This document shows, piece by piece, positions 52,109 to 61,451 of a DNA stretch of 64,000 nt. Location of the stretch: NCBI RefSeq assembly GCF_020614375.1, contig NZ_CP085330.1:248001-312000 (forward strand). Direction: 5' to 3'. The notes beneath the pieces were generated by a model. It saw only the letters and a list, made by a program, of their open reading frames with translations. It made no database searches and was not told the origin of the DNA. Origin of the DNA: Haladaptatus salinisoli. Lineage in GTDB: Archaea > Halobacteriota > Halobacteria > Halobacteriales > Haladaptataceae. The position numbers were made by a program, and so were the translations under genes. Every line of letters starts with the position of its first letter. Positions within the stretch are counted from its first letter, which is position 1.

Positions 52109-53398
52109 CTACTTCGTGAGGGATTCGACCGTTTTCGACGCGTTGATCCTGCCGGCACCGAGTTCGGGTTCGCTTCGTCCGGCGCTCGCCTCGGCGTTTC
52201 GTTTGATCGCTCCCTCGACCTGCTGAGGTGTCGAATCGGGCGACAGTTCGCGGACGAGACCGACCAGACCGGCGACCTGCGGTGAGGCCATCGAAGTACC
52301 GACGTAGTACGCGTACGAACCGCCCGGTATCGTCGATAGAATCCGATTGGTGGGGTTCGGCCACTCGGTGTCGTCCGACAGCGTCTTCTCGATGGTTTCG
52401 TATCCGCCGCCGGGTGCTCCGACGTCGATATCGCCGAGACCGTAATTCGAGTAGAACGCGAGTTCGTCGTTCGGACCCGTTGCGCTCACGCCGAGGGTGC
52501 TCTCGAGACTCGTCCACATGTCGCGGTAGCCCCCGTGCTGGAGGTCCGTCTCTTCGTTACCCGCGGATACGACGACCGTCGTTCCTCGGCGAAGGGCGCT
52601 TCTAACGACGCGCTCACAGATGACGCGTCGGACGCCGCGCGACGTCTGATTCTCCCTCGGCGGACGCGGGTCCCAACCGAGACTCATGTTAACGGCGTCG
52701 GCACCGATCCGAGCCGCGTAGTCGATCGCCAACAGGCAGTCGCTAATGCGTTCGACGAGCGGCCCCTCCTCGGGGAACACGCGGAGCGGAACGATTTCGG
52801 CGTCGGGAGCCATCCCGACCACGCCCGCCGCGCCGGTTGCGGCGGTGATTCCGGCGACGTGCGTTCCGTGCGCCGCGACCGGTCCGCCGTCGGGACCGAA
52901 CTCACCGTCGACTACCGATCGACCCAGTTCGCGGTTCACGTTGTCGGCGAGGTCCGGATGGGTGTGGTCGACGCCCGTATCGACGACGGCGATGCGCGTT
53001 CCCTTCCCGGTCGCAGTATCGTGCGCGTCGAACGCGTCCGTGATTCGTTTATCCCACTGCAGGTCGGCGTACTCGGCGTCGGTCGGTGACCCCGTCGAAT
53101 CGACCGGCGGCGCTTTCAGTTCGTACGCGCTATCCGGCGCGACCTCGCGGACGCCGGGAATCCCTCGAACGTCGGATGCGGCGTTCGCCGGTCCGCGGAC
53201 GAAAAGGAGGTTCGCGGCGGAAATCTCGTTCCGAACGGCGTAGCCCGCTCGTTCGAGTCTCCGAGCGACGTTGTCGCTTCCCGTCGTCACGAGGTACGTT
53301 TCCTCTTCGGACGCGCTTCCCGGCGCAGTTGCCGCGAAGCCGACGGTCGTCGCTGCGATGCCCTTGAGGAACTTTCGACGTTCTGATTTTATATCCAT
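52109..53398 (-). CDS. Secreted subtilisin-like serine protease (S8)
   Basis: A 429-residue Tat-exported subtilase (SERRKFLKGIAATT at the start). A propeptide (about residues 31-105) precedes the catalytic domain, with the triad Asp140 (VVDTGVDHTHPDLADN), His177 (HGTHVAG) and Ser369 (GTSMASP) and oxyanion Asn281 (SAGNEE). Haloarchaeal relatives are halolysins. There is no C-terminal extension domain. The serpin at 43963 is a possible natural inhibitor. Confidence 0.9.
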   Translation of the reverse strand: MDIKSERRKFLKGIAATTVGFAATAPGSASEEETYLVTTGSDNVARRLERAGYAVRNEISAANLLFVRGPANAASDVRGIPGVREVAPDSAYELKAPPVDSTGSPTDAEYADLQWDKRITDAFDAHDTATGKGTRIAVVDTGVDHTHPDLADNVNRELGRSVVDGEFGPDGGPVAAHGTHVAGITAATGAAGVVGMAPDAEIVPLRVFPEEGPLVERISDCLLAIDYAARIGADAVNMSLGWDPRPPRENQTSRGVRRVICERVVRSALRRGTTVVVSAGNEETDLQHGGYRDMWTSLESTLGVSATGPNDELAFYSNYGLGDIDVGAPGGGYETIEKTLSDDTEWPNPTNRILSTIPGGSYAYYVGTSMASPQVAGLVGLVRELSPDSTPQQVEGAIKRNAEASAGRSEPELGAGRINASKTVESLTK

Positions 53399-53824
53399 CG
53401 TGTCTCGGTATAAAAAACACTGAGAGCTAATAAATTTTTCTCAGACAAAATTTGTGACATGTCTCCCACCCTCTCATCGGACGATGACGCAGCAATCGCG
53501 GGAGAGAACGCGAGCGAGTAACCCGCGTCGGCAGTTTCGATTCGCGACTGCTTCGTCCGACCGCTAGCTTCCCACGATGGCACTGCGGGAGGTGCCGACG
53601 GACGGCGACCGCCCCGGATACCGCTTATCCCGACCAACCTCGCATCGATATCCGAGAAACGTTCGGCGGGTTTTTCGGACGCCCCCGGCGACACGGAATT
53701 CAGTGCATTTACCGGCGTCGGCGACCCTCGGGCGCTCCCGAGCGAGAGAATCGAGAGCGGGTGGCGAGGGCGCTAGGTGTTTAGCCCGTTCGCCTATACG
53801 GTCGCGGGCGAGCAGAGACGGTGA
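53399..53824. other. Divergent intergenic region
   Basis: About 425 bases between the subtilase and the DUF7344 gene with no supported frame. The left end is AT-rich (TAATAAATTTTTC, about 53429-53441) and is the subtilase promoter. Confidence 0.4.
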
Positions 53825-54598
53825 ATGAGAACGCGAACGCACACGGAAAGAGAGACGCGGAACCCCCTGTTCACGGTCCTGAAAACGAGACGACGGCGGT
53901 CGATTCTTAGACACCTACTCGACCGAACGACGCTCTCCGAGCGCGAACTGGCCCTCGCGCTCGCGGCAACCGAGCGAGGCATCCCCACCGCCGACGTCCC
54001 GAACGAAGAAGCGAGGGACGTCCGTCTCGATATCCGCCACTCCCACCTGCCGGTGTTAGAAGACCACGGCCTCGTGACGTGGGAGCGGAAGGAAGAAACC
54101 GTAACCGCGACGGACCACGCCTCGCTCGCGGACTCGCGGTTTCACCGGCTCCTCGGGGTGGAGGGCGACGGAGTCGACGACGTACTGGTGAGTTTATCGA
54201 ACGAGCGCAGACGTCTCCTCCTCGCGATTCTCCGCGACGATCCCGCGCCGAGTTCCGTCCGTGAACTCGCTCGAGAAATCGTCCGGCGGGAAACGGGCGA
54301 GACGTCGCCGAGTCGAGCGTCGCTCGACGAAATCGCGGTCACACTCACCCACACTCACCTTCCGACGCTTAGCGGCGCCGCCGTCGTCGATTACGACGCC
54401 GAATCGGGTCGCGTTGCGTACTCCGAACACCCCGTGCTGGAGGAACTCCTCGGGGTTCTCCGCGAACCGGACGACCGTCTCGTCGACAAGCTAGACGGCT
54501 TCCTCGGGGGGCTGCTCGCCTCGTATCGGCGAGCGAGCGAGTACACGGCGGACCCCTTCGACCTGCCGAACTTCTGGAGCGAGTCGCACTATGGCTAA
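53825..54598 (+). CDS. Tandem DUF7344 winged-helix protein
   Basis: A 257-residue protein with two DUF7344 domains: the first from about residue 15 to 100 (KTRRRRSILRHLLDR, LDIRHSHLPVLEDHGLVTWE), the second from about 120 to 205 (LSNERRRLLLAILRDD, LTHTHLPTLSGAAVVDYDAE). Likely DNA-binding. It overlaps the following membrane-protein gene by eight bases, a pairing repeated across haloarchaea. Confidence 0.8.
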   Translation: MRTRTHTERETRNPLFTVLKTRRRRSILRHLLDRTTLSERELALALAATERGIPTADVPNEEARDVRLDIRHSHLPVLEDHGLVTWERKEETVTATDHASLADSRFHRLLGVEGDGVDDVLVSLSNERRRLLLAILRDDPAPSSVRELAREIVRRETGETSPSRASLDEIAVTLTHTHLPTLSGAAVVDYDAESGRVAYSEHPVLEELLGVLREPDDRLVDKLDGFLGGLLASYRRASEYTADPFDLPNFWSESHYG

Positions 54599-54977
54599 AC
54601 CGCCGGAGCTGTGGGCGTTCATCTTGACCAACGCACTGCTCTTCATCACCGGCTGTCTCTTGACGGCGTTGAGCTACCTCGCGTACTATCAGAATCCGAA
54701 GAAGTCGTCGTACCGTTACTCCACCGTCGGATTCGCGTTCATCGTTCTGGGCGGACTCATCAGTCCGGTGTATCGACTCGGTATCCGTAGCGACTACCAC
54801 CTGGACGCTAGCCAACGGTTGATTCTCCAATCCGCCGAAGCTATCTTGCTGGCGTTGGGACTCGGCCTCCTCTTCTACGCTGTCGTGCGCCACGACGGGA
54901 GTTCCTCGACCGTCGGCGGCGTCGGTCCCGCCGATTCGGACTTTTACGACGCCGACGACCGGTGGCACAGAAATTGA
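54591..54977 (+). CDS. DUF7521-like three-helix membrane protein
   Basis: A 128-residue protein: helices LWAFILTNALLFITGCLLTA, YSTVGFAFIVLGGLISPV and EAILLALGLGLLFYAVV, then a polar acidic tail. It fits the haloarchaeal DUF7521 layout and is co-translated with the tandem DUF7344 regulator, so it is probably the membrane sensor or anchor of that pair. Confidence 0.75.
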   Translation: MAKPPELWAFILTNALLFITGCLLTALSYLAYYQNPKKSSYRYSTVGFAFIVLGGLISPVYRLGIRSDYHLDASQRLILQSAEAILLALGLGLLFYAVVRHDGSSSTVGGVGPADSDFYDADDRWHRN

Positions 54978-54999
54978 GGAGACCGCGACCGGGTAGCGA

Positions 55000-55566
55000 C
55001 TACGATTCGTCCGCGTCGCTCAGTTGCGTCTCCCACTCGCTCACCGTCTGCGTGCACTCGCCCACGAGTTCCGCCGGGTTCCCGATCGCGGTACAGCGAG
55101 GCGGAATCGAGTCCAGAACGACGGACCCAGCGCCGACTTTCGCCTCCGTCCCGACCGTTATCGGGCCGAGCAGGGTCGCGCCCGCTCCTATCGTAACCCC
55201 GTCCTCGATCGTCGGGTGGCGCTTTTCGCGTTTCATCGAATCGCCGCCGAGGGTCACGCCGTGATAGAGCATGACGTCGTCGCCGATCTCGGTCGTTTCG
55301 CCGACGACCACGCCGGCGCCGTGGTCGATGAAGAACCGACGACCGATCGTGGCACCCGGGTGGATTTCGATTCCCGTCAGGAACCGGGCGAACTGCGAGA
55401 GGATGCGGGCGAGGATGTAGTGATCCCGCGACCACACCGCGTGAGCGACGCGGTGGAGCCAGATCGCGTGCAGTCCCGGATAGCATAGGACGACCTCCAG
55501 CGGATGGCGCGCGGCGGGGTCCTTTTCTAACGCGGTTTGAACGTCCTCCGTGAGTCGGTCGATCAT
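55000..55566 (-). CDS. cysE: Serine O-acetyltransferase
   Basis: A 188-residue acetyltransferase making O-acetylserine for cysteine synthesis. After a short helical N-terminal part ([20 protein letters not shown]) comes the left-handed beta-helix of hexapeptide repeats: [38 protein letters not shown], with the catalytic Asp-His in IDHG and H in YHGVTLGG. Short, EpsC-type length. The start is ATG 55566; an upstream extension would be antisense noise. Confidence 0.9.
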   Translation of the reverse strand: MIDRLTEDVQTALEKDPAARHPLEVVLCYPGLHAIWLHRVAHAVWSRDHYILARILSQFARFLTGIEIHPGATIGRRFFIDHGAGVVVGETTEIGDDVMLYHGVTLGGDSMKREKRHPTIEDGVTIGAGATLLGPITVGTEAKVGAGSVVLDSIPPRCTAIGNPAELVGECTQTVSEWETQLSDADES

Positions 55567-55747
55567 CGCTCTGTGGGTACTAGGTCCCCCGTTCACAAAA
55601 AGTCCTCCACGAGCGTAAGCGTGGATTCGAGGAGTCTGTACGCCTCGCTTCCACGAGGCGTTTCGCGGGGTCTTCACGGAAAGCGCGGTCATCGCGGGCG
55701 GCGATTCGGAGCGAACTACGCGCGGGCTCGGAGCGTTCAGCACGCCG

Positions 55748-57001
55748 TTACTCGTCGATGCTCGACTGGCACGCCGGTTCCGGCGCTCGCCAGGCGACCG
55801 CAACGCCGCAGACCGCGAGCGCGCCGGCGACGACGAACGCCGCAGTGAAGCCCGCGACGTCGACGACGACGCCGCCGGCTATCGGCGCGAGGAATGCGCC
55901 TGCGAGTCCGATACTGGTCTGAAACGCCACCGCGGTGGCCGCCACGCGGGGGTCGACCACCTCCCGAACGTACGTGAACGATAGTCCGAGCGTGAGTTGG
56001 ACCGCGAACCCGGAGACGAGCAGGAGCAGAACGAGTACCGGAATCGACCGGAAGTGCGTGAAGCCGAGGACGAGCGGTGCCGCCAGACAGAAGGACCCGA
56101 GGAGAACCGGTTGCCGCCGTCCGTCGAACAACCGGTCGGAGAGGACGCCGCTACTTATCCGGGCCAAGACGCCGACCGCGGGAAACACCGCGACGAGCAG
56201 TCCGCTCAGCCCTAACGAGAGACCGACGACCTCGGTGAGGTACGAAGAGCCCCAACTGTTCACGAACAGGTACAGCGAATAACCGAGGAACCCGAGCGTG
56301 CCGACGAGCCAGACGCTCCGGTTTCGGAGCACCGCCCCGAACTCGCGGAGCGTCGGTGCGTCGCCGCCGCTCCGCCCGAGCCCCCGACTCGTCGGCCAGA
56401 ACAGAAGCAACCCGAGCAGCGCCAAGCCGTTGTACGCGACGAAGATGGCCGGCCATCCGAACCAGTCGGCGACGAGCGGTCCGGTTCCCTGTCCGAGCGC
56501 GAACCCGATGGGACCGCTCGCCGTGAACGCGCCGACGGCGGTCGCTCGGTTGGCGTCGGTCGCGGCCCGACTCACGATATCGATTCCGGCGTTCCAGACG
56601 ACGACGTACGCGACGCCGCCGATCGCTCGCGACGCGATGACCGAGCGGTAGTCGCCGCTCCGGCCCGCTATCCACCCCCAGATGCCGACGACGAGCAGCG
56701 CGAGCACGGCGAGCGCCATCGCGCGTCTGGAGTTCGTCCGGTCGAGCACCGCGCCGACGGGAAGGCTCGCGACGACCGCGGTTCCGAACATTATCCCGAC
56801 GAGGAGGCCGGCGGCCGCCGGAGTGGTATCCAGCGAGTCGCGAATCAGCGGCGTCACGCTCGCGGGGACGATTTCGTAGGCGGCGAGTCCGGTCGAGACG
56901 AGGCTCGCCCCGACGACGAGCCCCCACGTAGTCCGGGCGCTTCGCGCGGTCTCACCCGCCTCGCCGGTCGTCGCTCGGTCGTCGCTCGTTCCCGTCGTCA
57001 T
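55748..57001 (-). CDS. MFS transporter
   Basis: A 417-residue major facilitator with 12 predicted helices. The MFS loop motif between helices 2 and 3 is [14 protein letters not shown] (about residues 84-97) and its repeat after helix 8 is [15 protein letters not shown]. Polar N- and C-termini are cytosolic. The substrate is unknown; relatives include cyanate/nitrate-type and drug-type carriers. Located between cysE and a SIMPL protein on the same strand. Confidence 0.88.
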   Translation of the reverse strand: MTTGTSDDRATTGEAGETARSARTTWGLVVGASLVSTGLAAYEIVPASVTPLIRDSLDTTPAAAGLLVGIMFGTAVVASLPVGAVLDRTNSRRAMALAVLALLVVGIWGWIAGRSGDYRSVIASRAIGGVAYVVVWNAGIDIVSRAATDANRATAVGAFTASGPIGFALGQGTGPLVADWFGWPAIFVAYNGLALLGLLLFWPTSRGLGRSGGDAPTLREFGAVLRNRSVWLVGTLGFLGYSLYLFVNSWGSSYLTEVVGLSLGLSGLLVAVFPAVGVLARISSGVLSDRLFDGRRQPVLLGSFCLAAPLVLGFTHFRSIPVLVLLLLVSGFAVQLTLGLSFTYVREVVDPRVAATAVAFQTSIGLAGAFLAPIAGGVVVDVAGFTAAFVVAGALAVCGVAVAWRAPEPACQSSIDE

Positions 57002-57138
57002 TCTTGGAGGGGTCGGACGTTCGTACTCGACGCTCGGGGATGGGTGTTCCGATACGGGCGATTTCCGAGGGTTCGTACGTCGAAGTTCTCGAAGCGGATT
57101 AGGTCTTCGAGGGTCGGAACGGACCGAAACGCCACGTC

Positions 57139-57827
57139 TCAGGGTTCTTCGAGACGGTATTCGACCTCGACGCCGACGGAGACCTCGATCGGGCCACTCT
57201 CGAGGCTTCCCGACTCAGCCGTGTCCATCGCCACTGCCCGGCCCGCCCGCAACCGGCGGGGTCGCGAGACGTGGTCGGTCACCATCGACCGCACGCTGCC
57301 GACGGTCACGTCCTCTGGGGCTGCCGCGGCGGTGGCGTTCTTCCGCGCCGTGACGACCGCGTCAGCGATCGCTTTCCGTTGGAGGTCGCGTCGGGTCGCC
57401 GTCCGGAACGTGAACGCGACCTCGTCGATTTCGACGCCGGCCCCGTCAACAGCGGCCGAGAGCACGTCGTCGAGGCGGTCGAGGTCGAAGACGACGACGG
57501 CGACGGTTCGGTCGCTTGGTACGGTTGCGTCGCGGAATCGGAATCCGATTGCCTCATACGGTCCGGGGGGAACCTGCCGAATTCGAAACTGACTCGGTCG
57601 GATTCGGTCGTCGGGAACCCCCACGGCACCGAGTTCTTCCCGAAGCGCCGGTGACCGATTTGGCACTTCGCGGCGGGCGGTCGTGACGTCCGGTTCGACG
57701 GCACGGGCGACGAACCGGAGGTCGACTTCGTCGGGTGGAGCAGTCGTCCGACCGACGGCGGTGGTCGTGATCGTCCGGTCGTCCGTACACGACCACGTAT
57801 TTCGATTGAGAAACCCGTTTCCGTGGG
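57139..57827 (-). pseudogene. SIMPL (DUF541) domain protein without a clear start
   Basis: The frame is coding-like from about 57827 to 57139: ITTTAVGRTTAPPDEVDLRF, VPNRSPALREELGAVGVPDD, RIRPSQFRIRQVPPGPYEAI, and ends with VEVEYRLEEP, the SIMPL/DUF541 fold. Going upstream it continues without stop into the aminotransferase's end yet contains no ATG, GTG or TTG before GTG 57666, which lies inside the domain. A secreted start has been lost or an indel hides it. If read from 57666 it would be 175 residues. Confidence 0.55.
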
Positions 57828-57868
57828 TACAGTAAAACTCGGGGCCGGGAGAGCGTGCACGTACGCCT

Positions 57869-59209
57869 TCAGGCCGCCTCGATGGCTTCGTTCAGGATGC
57901 CGATACCGAGTTCTATCTCGCGCTCGGTCGAATCGAGGGGCGGGAGCAGGCGGACGGTCTTCTCGCCGCAGCCGAGGACGAGCAGCCCCCGGTTCAGCGC
58001 CTCCGCGACGACGGCGTCGCGTCGGTCTTCCGCGTCGAACTCGACGGCGAGCATCAGACCCTTGCCCCGAACGTCGACGACGTGCGGCGCGTCGGAATCC
58101 CGGAGCAGTTCCTTCGCTTGCCGCCCGCGCTCGGTCGCGTTCGCGAGCAGGTCGTGTTCCTCGATGGCCTCCAGCGTGAACACGCCCTGCATCGACGAGA
58201 GGACGTCGCCGCCGCCGAACGTCGACCCCAAGCGGTTCTTCTCGGTCGGGAAGACGTCCGACCGCGAGACGGTCGCGCCGACGCGGAGCGCCTTCGCGCT
58301 GGCGATGACGTCCGGTTCGATGGGGTAGTGGTCGGAGGCCCACATCTCGCCGGTGCGGCCGACGCCCGACTGGATTTCGTCCACGACGAGCGGGATGTCG
58401 TACGTCTCGCAGACGTCGCCCACCTCCCTCATGAACTCGGTGCTCGGGAAGCGATAGCCGCCGACCCCCTGAATCGGTTCGAGGACGACGAACGCTATTT
58501 CATCGGGGTTAACGTGGCCGCCTTCGGGTTGGAGCGCGTTCCGGAGCTGCGAGCCGTCGCGTCGGAAGAACCCGCAGTCGCAGTCGTCGGCCGTGCCGCG
58601 GCGACAGTCGCAGAAGGGAACCGTCCGAACGCCGGATATCTCCGGGTAGTGGCGCGTGTACACCTCGCTCGACCGGGTGAGGGAGAGGGTGCCGAGCGTC
58701 CGTCCGTGGAAGCTGGATTCGAACGCGTAGGCGTACTTGGCCGTCGGATTGCGGTCGTGACTTATCTTCATCGCGTTCTCGACGGCCTCCGCGCCGGAGT
58801 TCGAGAGGAAGACGGTGTCCATCCCGTAGTGGCTGGACGCGTCGGCGAGTTTCTCCATCAGGTGGCTGGCGCCGGGGAACTCCGTCGTCTCCGGGTCGTC
58901 CCCCGCGCCGAAGTACATGTCCTGTCCGGCGATTTTCATCGGCTCGACGAGCGTGAACTCGCGGAGTTTCCCGACTACCTTCTCGTTGTTGTAGCCGAGG
59001 GGTGCCGCGCCGATGTGGCATGTGAAATCGAGGAGGACGTTCCCGTCCACGTCGGTGACGAACGGCCCGTCCGCCTCGCCCGTCACGTCCCAGACGAACT
59101 CGTGGGAGTACTCGCTCGGTGCCGCGTGCGACCCGTGGAACTCGATCCACTTCCGGGCGTTCGGGCCGGGAAGCGCGTCGGCGTCCGGTTCCGCCGTGTC
59201 CCTATCCAT
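57869..59209 (-). CDS. Class III aminotransferase (Atf/DoeD-like candidate)
   Basis: A 446-residue PLP aminotransferase. The fold-type I marks are SNSGAEAVENAMK (about 137-149), FHGRTLGTLSLTRS (about 168-180), VVDEIQSGVGRTGEMW (about 275-290) and PLP Lys306 in ASAKAL. An insert with four Cys (200, 202, 210, 212) may bind metal. Class III enzymes include diaminobutyrate and 4-aminobutyrate transaminases; DoeD/Atf moves the gamma-amino group of diaminobutyrate in ectoine use. ATG 59209 is inside a palindromic operator; TTTTAATTAA 25 bp upstream makes a leaderless start likely. Confidence 0.87.
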   Translation of the reverse strand: MDRDTAEPDADALPGPNARKWIEFHGSHAAPSEYSHEFVWDVTGEADGPFVTDVDGNVLLDFTCHIGAAPLGYNNEKVVGKLREFTLVEPMKIAGQDMYFGAGDDPETTEFPGASHLMEKLADASSHYGMDTVFLSNSGAEAVENAMKISHDRNPTAKYAYAFESSFHGRTLGTLSLTRSSEVYTRHYPEISGVRTVPFCDCRRGTADDCDCGFFRRDGSQLRNALQPEGGHVNPDEIAFVVLEPIQGVGGYRFPSTEFMREVGDVCETYDIPLVVDEIQSGVGRTGEMWASDHYPIEPDVIASAKALRVGATVSRSDVFPTEKNRLGSTFGGGDVLSSMQGVFTLEAIEEHDLLANATERGRQAKELLRDSDAPHVVDVRGKGLMLAVEFDAEDRRDAVVAEALNRGLLVLGCGEKTVRLLPPLDSTEREIELGIGILNEAIEAA

Positions 59210-59227
59210 ACACAAAGAGTGTATATG
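59207..59227. promoter_or_regulatory. 21-bp palindromic operator over the aminotransferase start codon
   Basis: CATACACA, five bases, TGTATATG: 7 of 8 arm positions pair, and the spacing is identical to the site at 61452-61472. On the minus strand the right arm ends TGTGTATG, whose ATG is the aminotransferase start. With the TATA box about 26 bp upstream, a bound repressor would cover the transcription start. Confidence 0.65.
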
Positions 59228-59276
59228 CCGTTAATTAAAACTTGTTATGATTCGGCCGAGAGGAGGGCCTCACCGG

Positions 59277-60899
59277 TCAGTCGTCGTCGGCCGGATCCTT
59301 CCGACCCGGCGTTTGCTTTGCCGCGTCTCCGGTGCCGAAGATGGTCGTCTCGTCCTGCAATAGGATGCTTCCGTACTCGTCTTGGAACGTTCTGATGAGG
59401 CCGATAACCGCCACCGAACAGACAACGAGGAACGGGCCGCCGGTGGTTATCGCGGCGGCTTGAAGCGCGTCGGCGCCGCCGATGACCATCAAGATGGACG
59501 CGACAGTGCCCTGCAGCACCGCCCAGAAGATGCGGTTGATGGACGATGGGTGTTCCTTCCCGCCGGTCGTCATCATCGAGACCGCGAGCGTCGAGGAGTC
59601 CGCCGACGTGACGAAGAACGTCGTCACGAGGACCAGAAATCCAACGAGGAACAGTTGGCCTAACGGGAGCGCGCCGTAGAGGATGTACCCGGAGACGGCG
59701 GAGCCGAGATTGGGGTTGTTGATGGGGCCGAGGGCGTTCACGACACCGGTGTGCTGCAACCAGACGCCGGTGCCCCCGAGGACGACGAACCACGGAATCG
59801 TCGCCATCGCGGTCGCGCCGATGCCGGTGAATGCGACCTCCCGAACCGAGCGACCGCGCGAGATGCGCGCGATGAATAGGCCCGCGAAGGGCGACCACGC
59901 CAGCGGCCACGCCCAGTAGAACACCGTCCACTGGTTCGCCCACTTACCACCGCCCGTCACGTGGGTGAACAAGCTCATCTCGAAGAAGTCGCCGATGAGG
60001 CCACCCATGGCCTGCGTTCCGACTTCGAGAATGAAGACGGTCGGGCCGACGATGAGGGTGCCGACCATCAACACGAAAAAGAGGGTCATGTTGAAGTTCG
60101 ACAGCCGACGGATGCCGCGGTCGACGCCGAACAGCAGCGACGTGGTGAAGATGACCGTCATCCCGGTGATGATGGCGATGGTTCCGGCGTCACCGAGTTG
60201 GATGCCCCACCGGTACTGCAAGCCGGTGAGGAACTGGCTCCCGATGAAACCGAGCGAGGTCGCGACGCCGCCGAGGGTGGCGAACACCGCGAGGATGTCG
60301 ACGAGGGTTCCCCAGAAGCCGTCCACGTTATCCGCTCCGAGGAACGGCGTCAGCATGGCGGAGACCCGGAGCGGCGCGCCGTAGTTGTAGACGAAGTAGC
60401 CGATGCCCAGTCCCATCACGGTGAAACACGACCACTGAGTGAGACTCCAGTGGAACAGCGAGTACTGCACCGCGATGGGCATCGCCGCCGCGGACTGGTC
60501 GGGGACGTTGTACAGCGGCGGAACGCTCCCGTAGTGTGTGAGCGCCTCCGCGGGGCCCCAGAAGACGATGCCCGCCGCGAGTCCGGCGGAGTACATCATC
60601 GCGAAGTACGAGAAGTAGCTGTACTCGGGCGGTTCGTCGCCCAGTTTCAGCTTCCCCCACGGCCCGAAGATGAGGAACCCGAGGAAGAGGACGAAGCCGA
60701 GCATGCCGATGAGGAACGCCCAGTTGAAGTGGGCGAGCATGAACCCCTGTACCGCGTAGACGACGTCGCCCGCTGCTTTGGGACTGTACGCGAATATCGC
60801 CACGAAGAGGAGCGTGATTCCGGCCCCGAACGCGAAGATGGTCGGCTCGATTTCGTCGAAGAACTCGGCGATCGCACCCTGCTCGTTCGACCGACTCAT
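59277..60899 (-). CDS. BCCT family osmolyte transporter
   Basis: A 540-residue betaine/carnitine/choline-type carrier with 12 helices. The family signature is WTVFYWAWPLAWSPFAGLFIARISRGRSVRE (long helix 8 region, about residues 325-355), with the Na/substrate-site stretch GLAAGIVFWGPAEALTHYG near 105-123. BCCT carriers import glycine betaine, choline or ectoine. It lies just upstream of, and on the same strand as, the aminotransferase, so it may feed the ectoine pathway. ATG overlaps the stop of a 53-codon gene (ATGA). Confidence 0.9.
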   Translation of the reverse strand: MSRSNEQGAIAEFFDEIEPTIFAFGAGITLLFVAIFAYSPKAAGDVVYAVQGFMLAHFNWAFLIGMLGFVLFLGFLIFGPWGKLKLGDEPPEYSYFSYFAMMYSAGLAAGIVFWGPAEALTHYGSVPPLYNVPDQSAAAMPIAVQYSLFHWSLTQWSCFTVMGLGIGYFVYNYGAPLRVSAMLTPFLGADNVDGFWGTLVDILAVFATLGGVATSLGFIGSQFLTGLQYRWGIQLGDAGTIAIITGMTVIFTTSLLFGVDRGIRRLSNFNMTLFFVLMVGTLIVGPTVFILEVGTQAMGGLIGDFFEMSLFTHVTGGGKWANQWTVFYWAWPLAWSPFAGLFIARISRGRSVREVAFTGIGATAMATIPWFVVLGGTGVWLQHTGVVNALGPINNPNLGSAVSGYILYGALPLGQLFLVGFLVLVTTFFVTSADSSTLAVSMMTTGGKEHPSSINRIFWAVLQGTVASILMVIGGADALQAAAITTGGPFLVVCSVAVIGLIRTFQDEYGSILLQDETTIFGTGDAAKQTPGRKDPADDD

Positions 60900-61057
60900 G
60901 CCCGCTCACCCCCTTTTCGGCGATTCGACCGCTCGTCCGCCGCGTCGGGAGTTCCCGTCTCGCTCCCGAACGACCGCAATTCCACCCTCTCGGGGCGTTC
61001 TTTCGGTTGTCGATTCACCTGCGCGCGGTCACACCGGTCGTGCGGTTTGAATTTCAT
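60896..61057 (-). CDS. 53-residue protein coupled to the BCCT transporter
   Basis: ATG 61057 opens a 53-codon frame (MKFKPHDRCDRAQVNRQPKE..., ending GGERA) whose TGA overlaps the transporter ATG. Highly charged, with no hydrophobic segment. The exact ATGA overlap argues it is translated. It may be a coupling leader or a small accessory protein of the transporter. No family recognised. Confidence 0.45.
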   Translation of the reverse strand: MKFKPHDRCDRAQVNRQPKERPERVELRSFGSETGTPDAADERSNRRKGGERA

Positions 61058-61090
61058 GATTAGTGTGTGCTCTCATCGACCATGCCGTAC

Positions 61091-61102
61091 GATACCATAC
61101 AC
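61091..61102 (+). repeat. 12-bp repeat GATACCATACAC, copy 1
   Basis: Identical to 61221-61232, 130 bp away, and 34 bp upstream of the start of the 53-codon gene that leads the transporter transcript. It contains the CATACAC arm of the operators at 59207 and 61452. Confidence 0.5.
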
Positions 61103-61220
61103 GCAACCAGTCGTGAAAGACCCTGATAAATATTACGATTATTGAACCCCATGGTTACAGAATACGTTTACTAACTTCGTTCGAGAACGTTAATTGTGTA
61201 TAGCTATAACAGAGTAGTTG

Positions 61221-61232
61221 GATACCATACAC
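61221..61232 (+). repeat. 12-bp repeat GATACCATACAC, copy 2
   Basis: Second exact copy, in the same orientation. The 130-bp spacing would place both copies on about the same face of B-form DNA. Confidence 0.5.
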
Positions 61233-61408
61233 TAACGAGCCGGGTGTCAGCACGGCAATCAGTATTCGCTTTCCATGTAGAAATTACGATTGTTATTTAT
61301 ATAAATATTAGTAGATATTTGAAGACTTTTGTTTCTAAATCGCGCGTCCCATCTCCTCGAAGCGCTACGATTCGACGAATCCACTGGGAACCACCGGGGT
61401 TTCGAACC

Positions 61409-61432
61409 GAACGTCGAACGCGTTCGACGTTC
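61409..61432. promoter_or_regulatory. 24-bp perfect palindrome upstream of the 61470 promoter
   Basis: GAACGTCGAACG followed directly by its exact reverse complement. It ends about seven bases before the CTTAAT box of the 61470 gene, the position of an activator site in archaeal promoters. Confidence 0.55.
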
Positions 61433-61451
61433 CGTAACCCTTAATCCAGAC

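Noticed and set aside
58082..59395. A 437-codon plus-strand open frame
   Set aside because: Antisense to the aminotransferase, which carries all PLP motifs.
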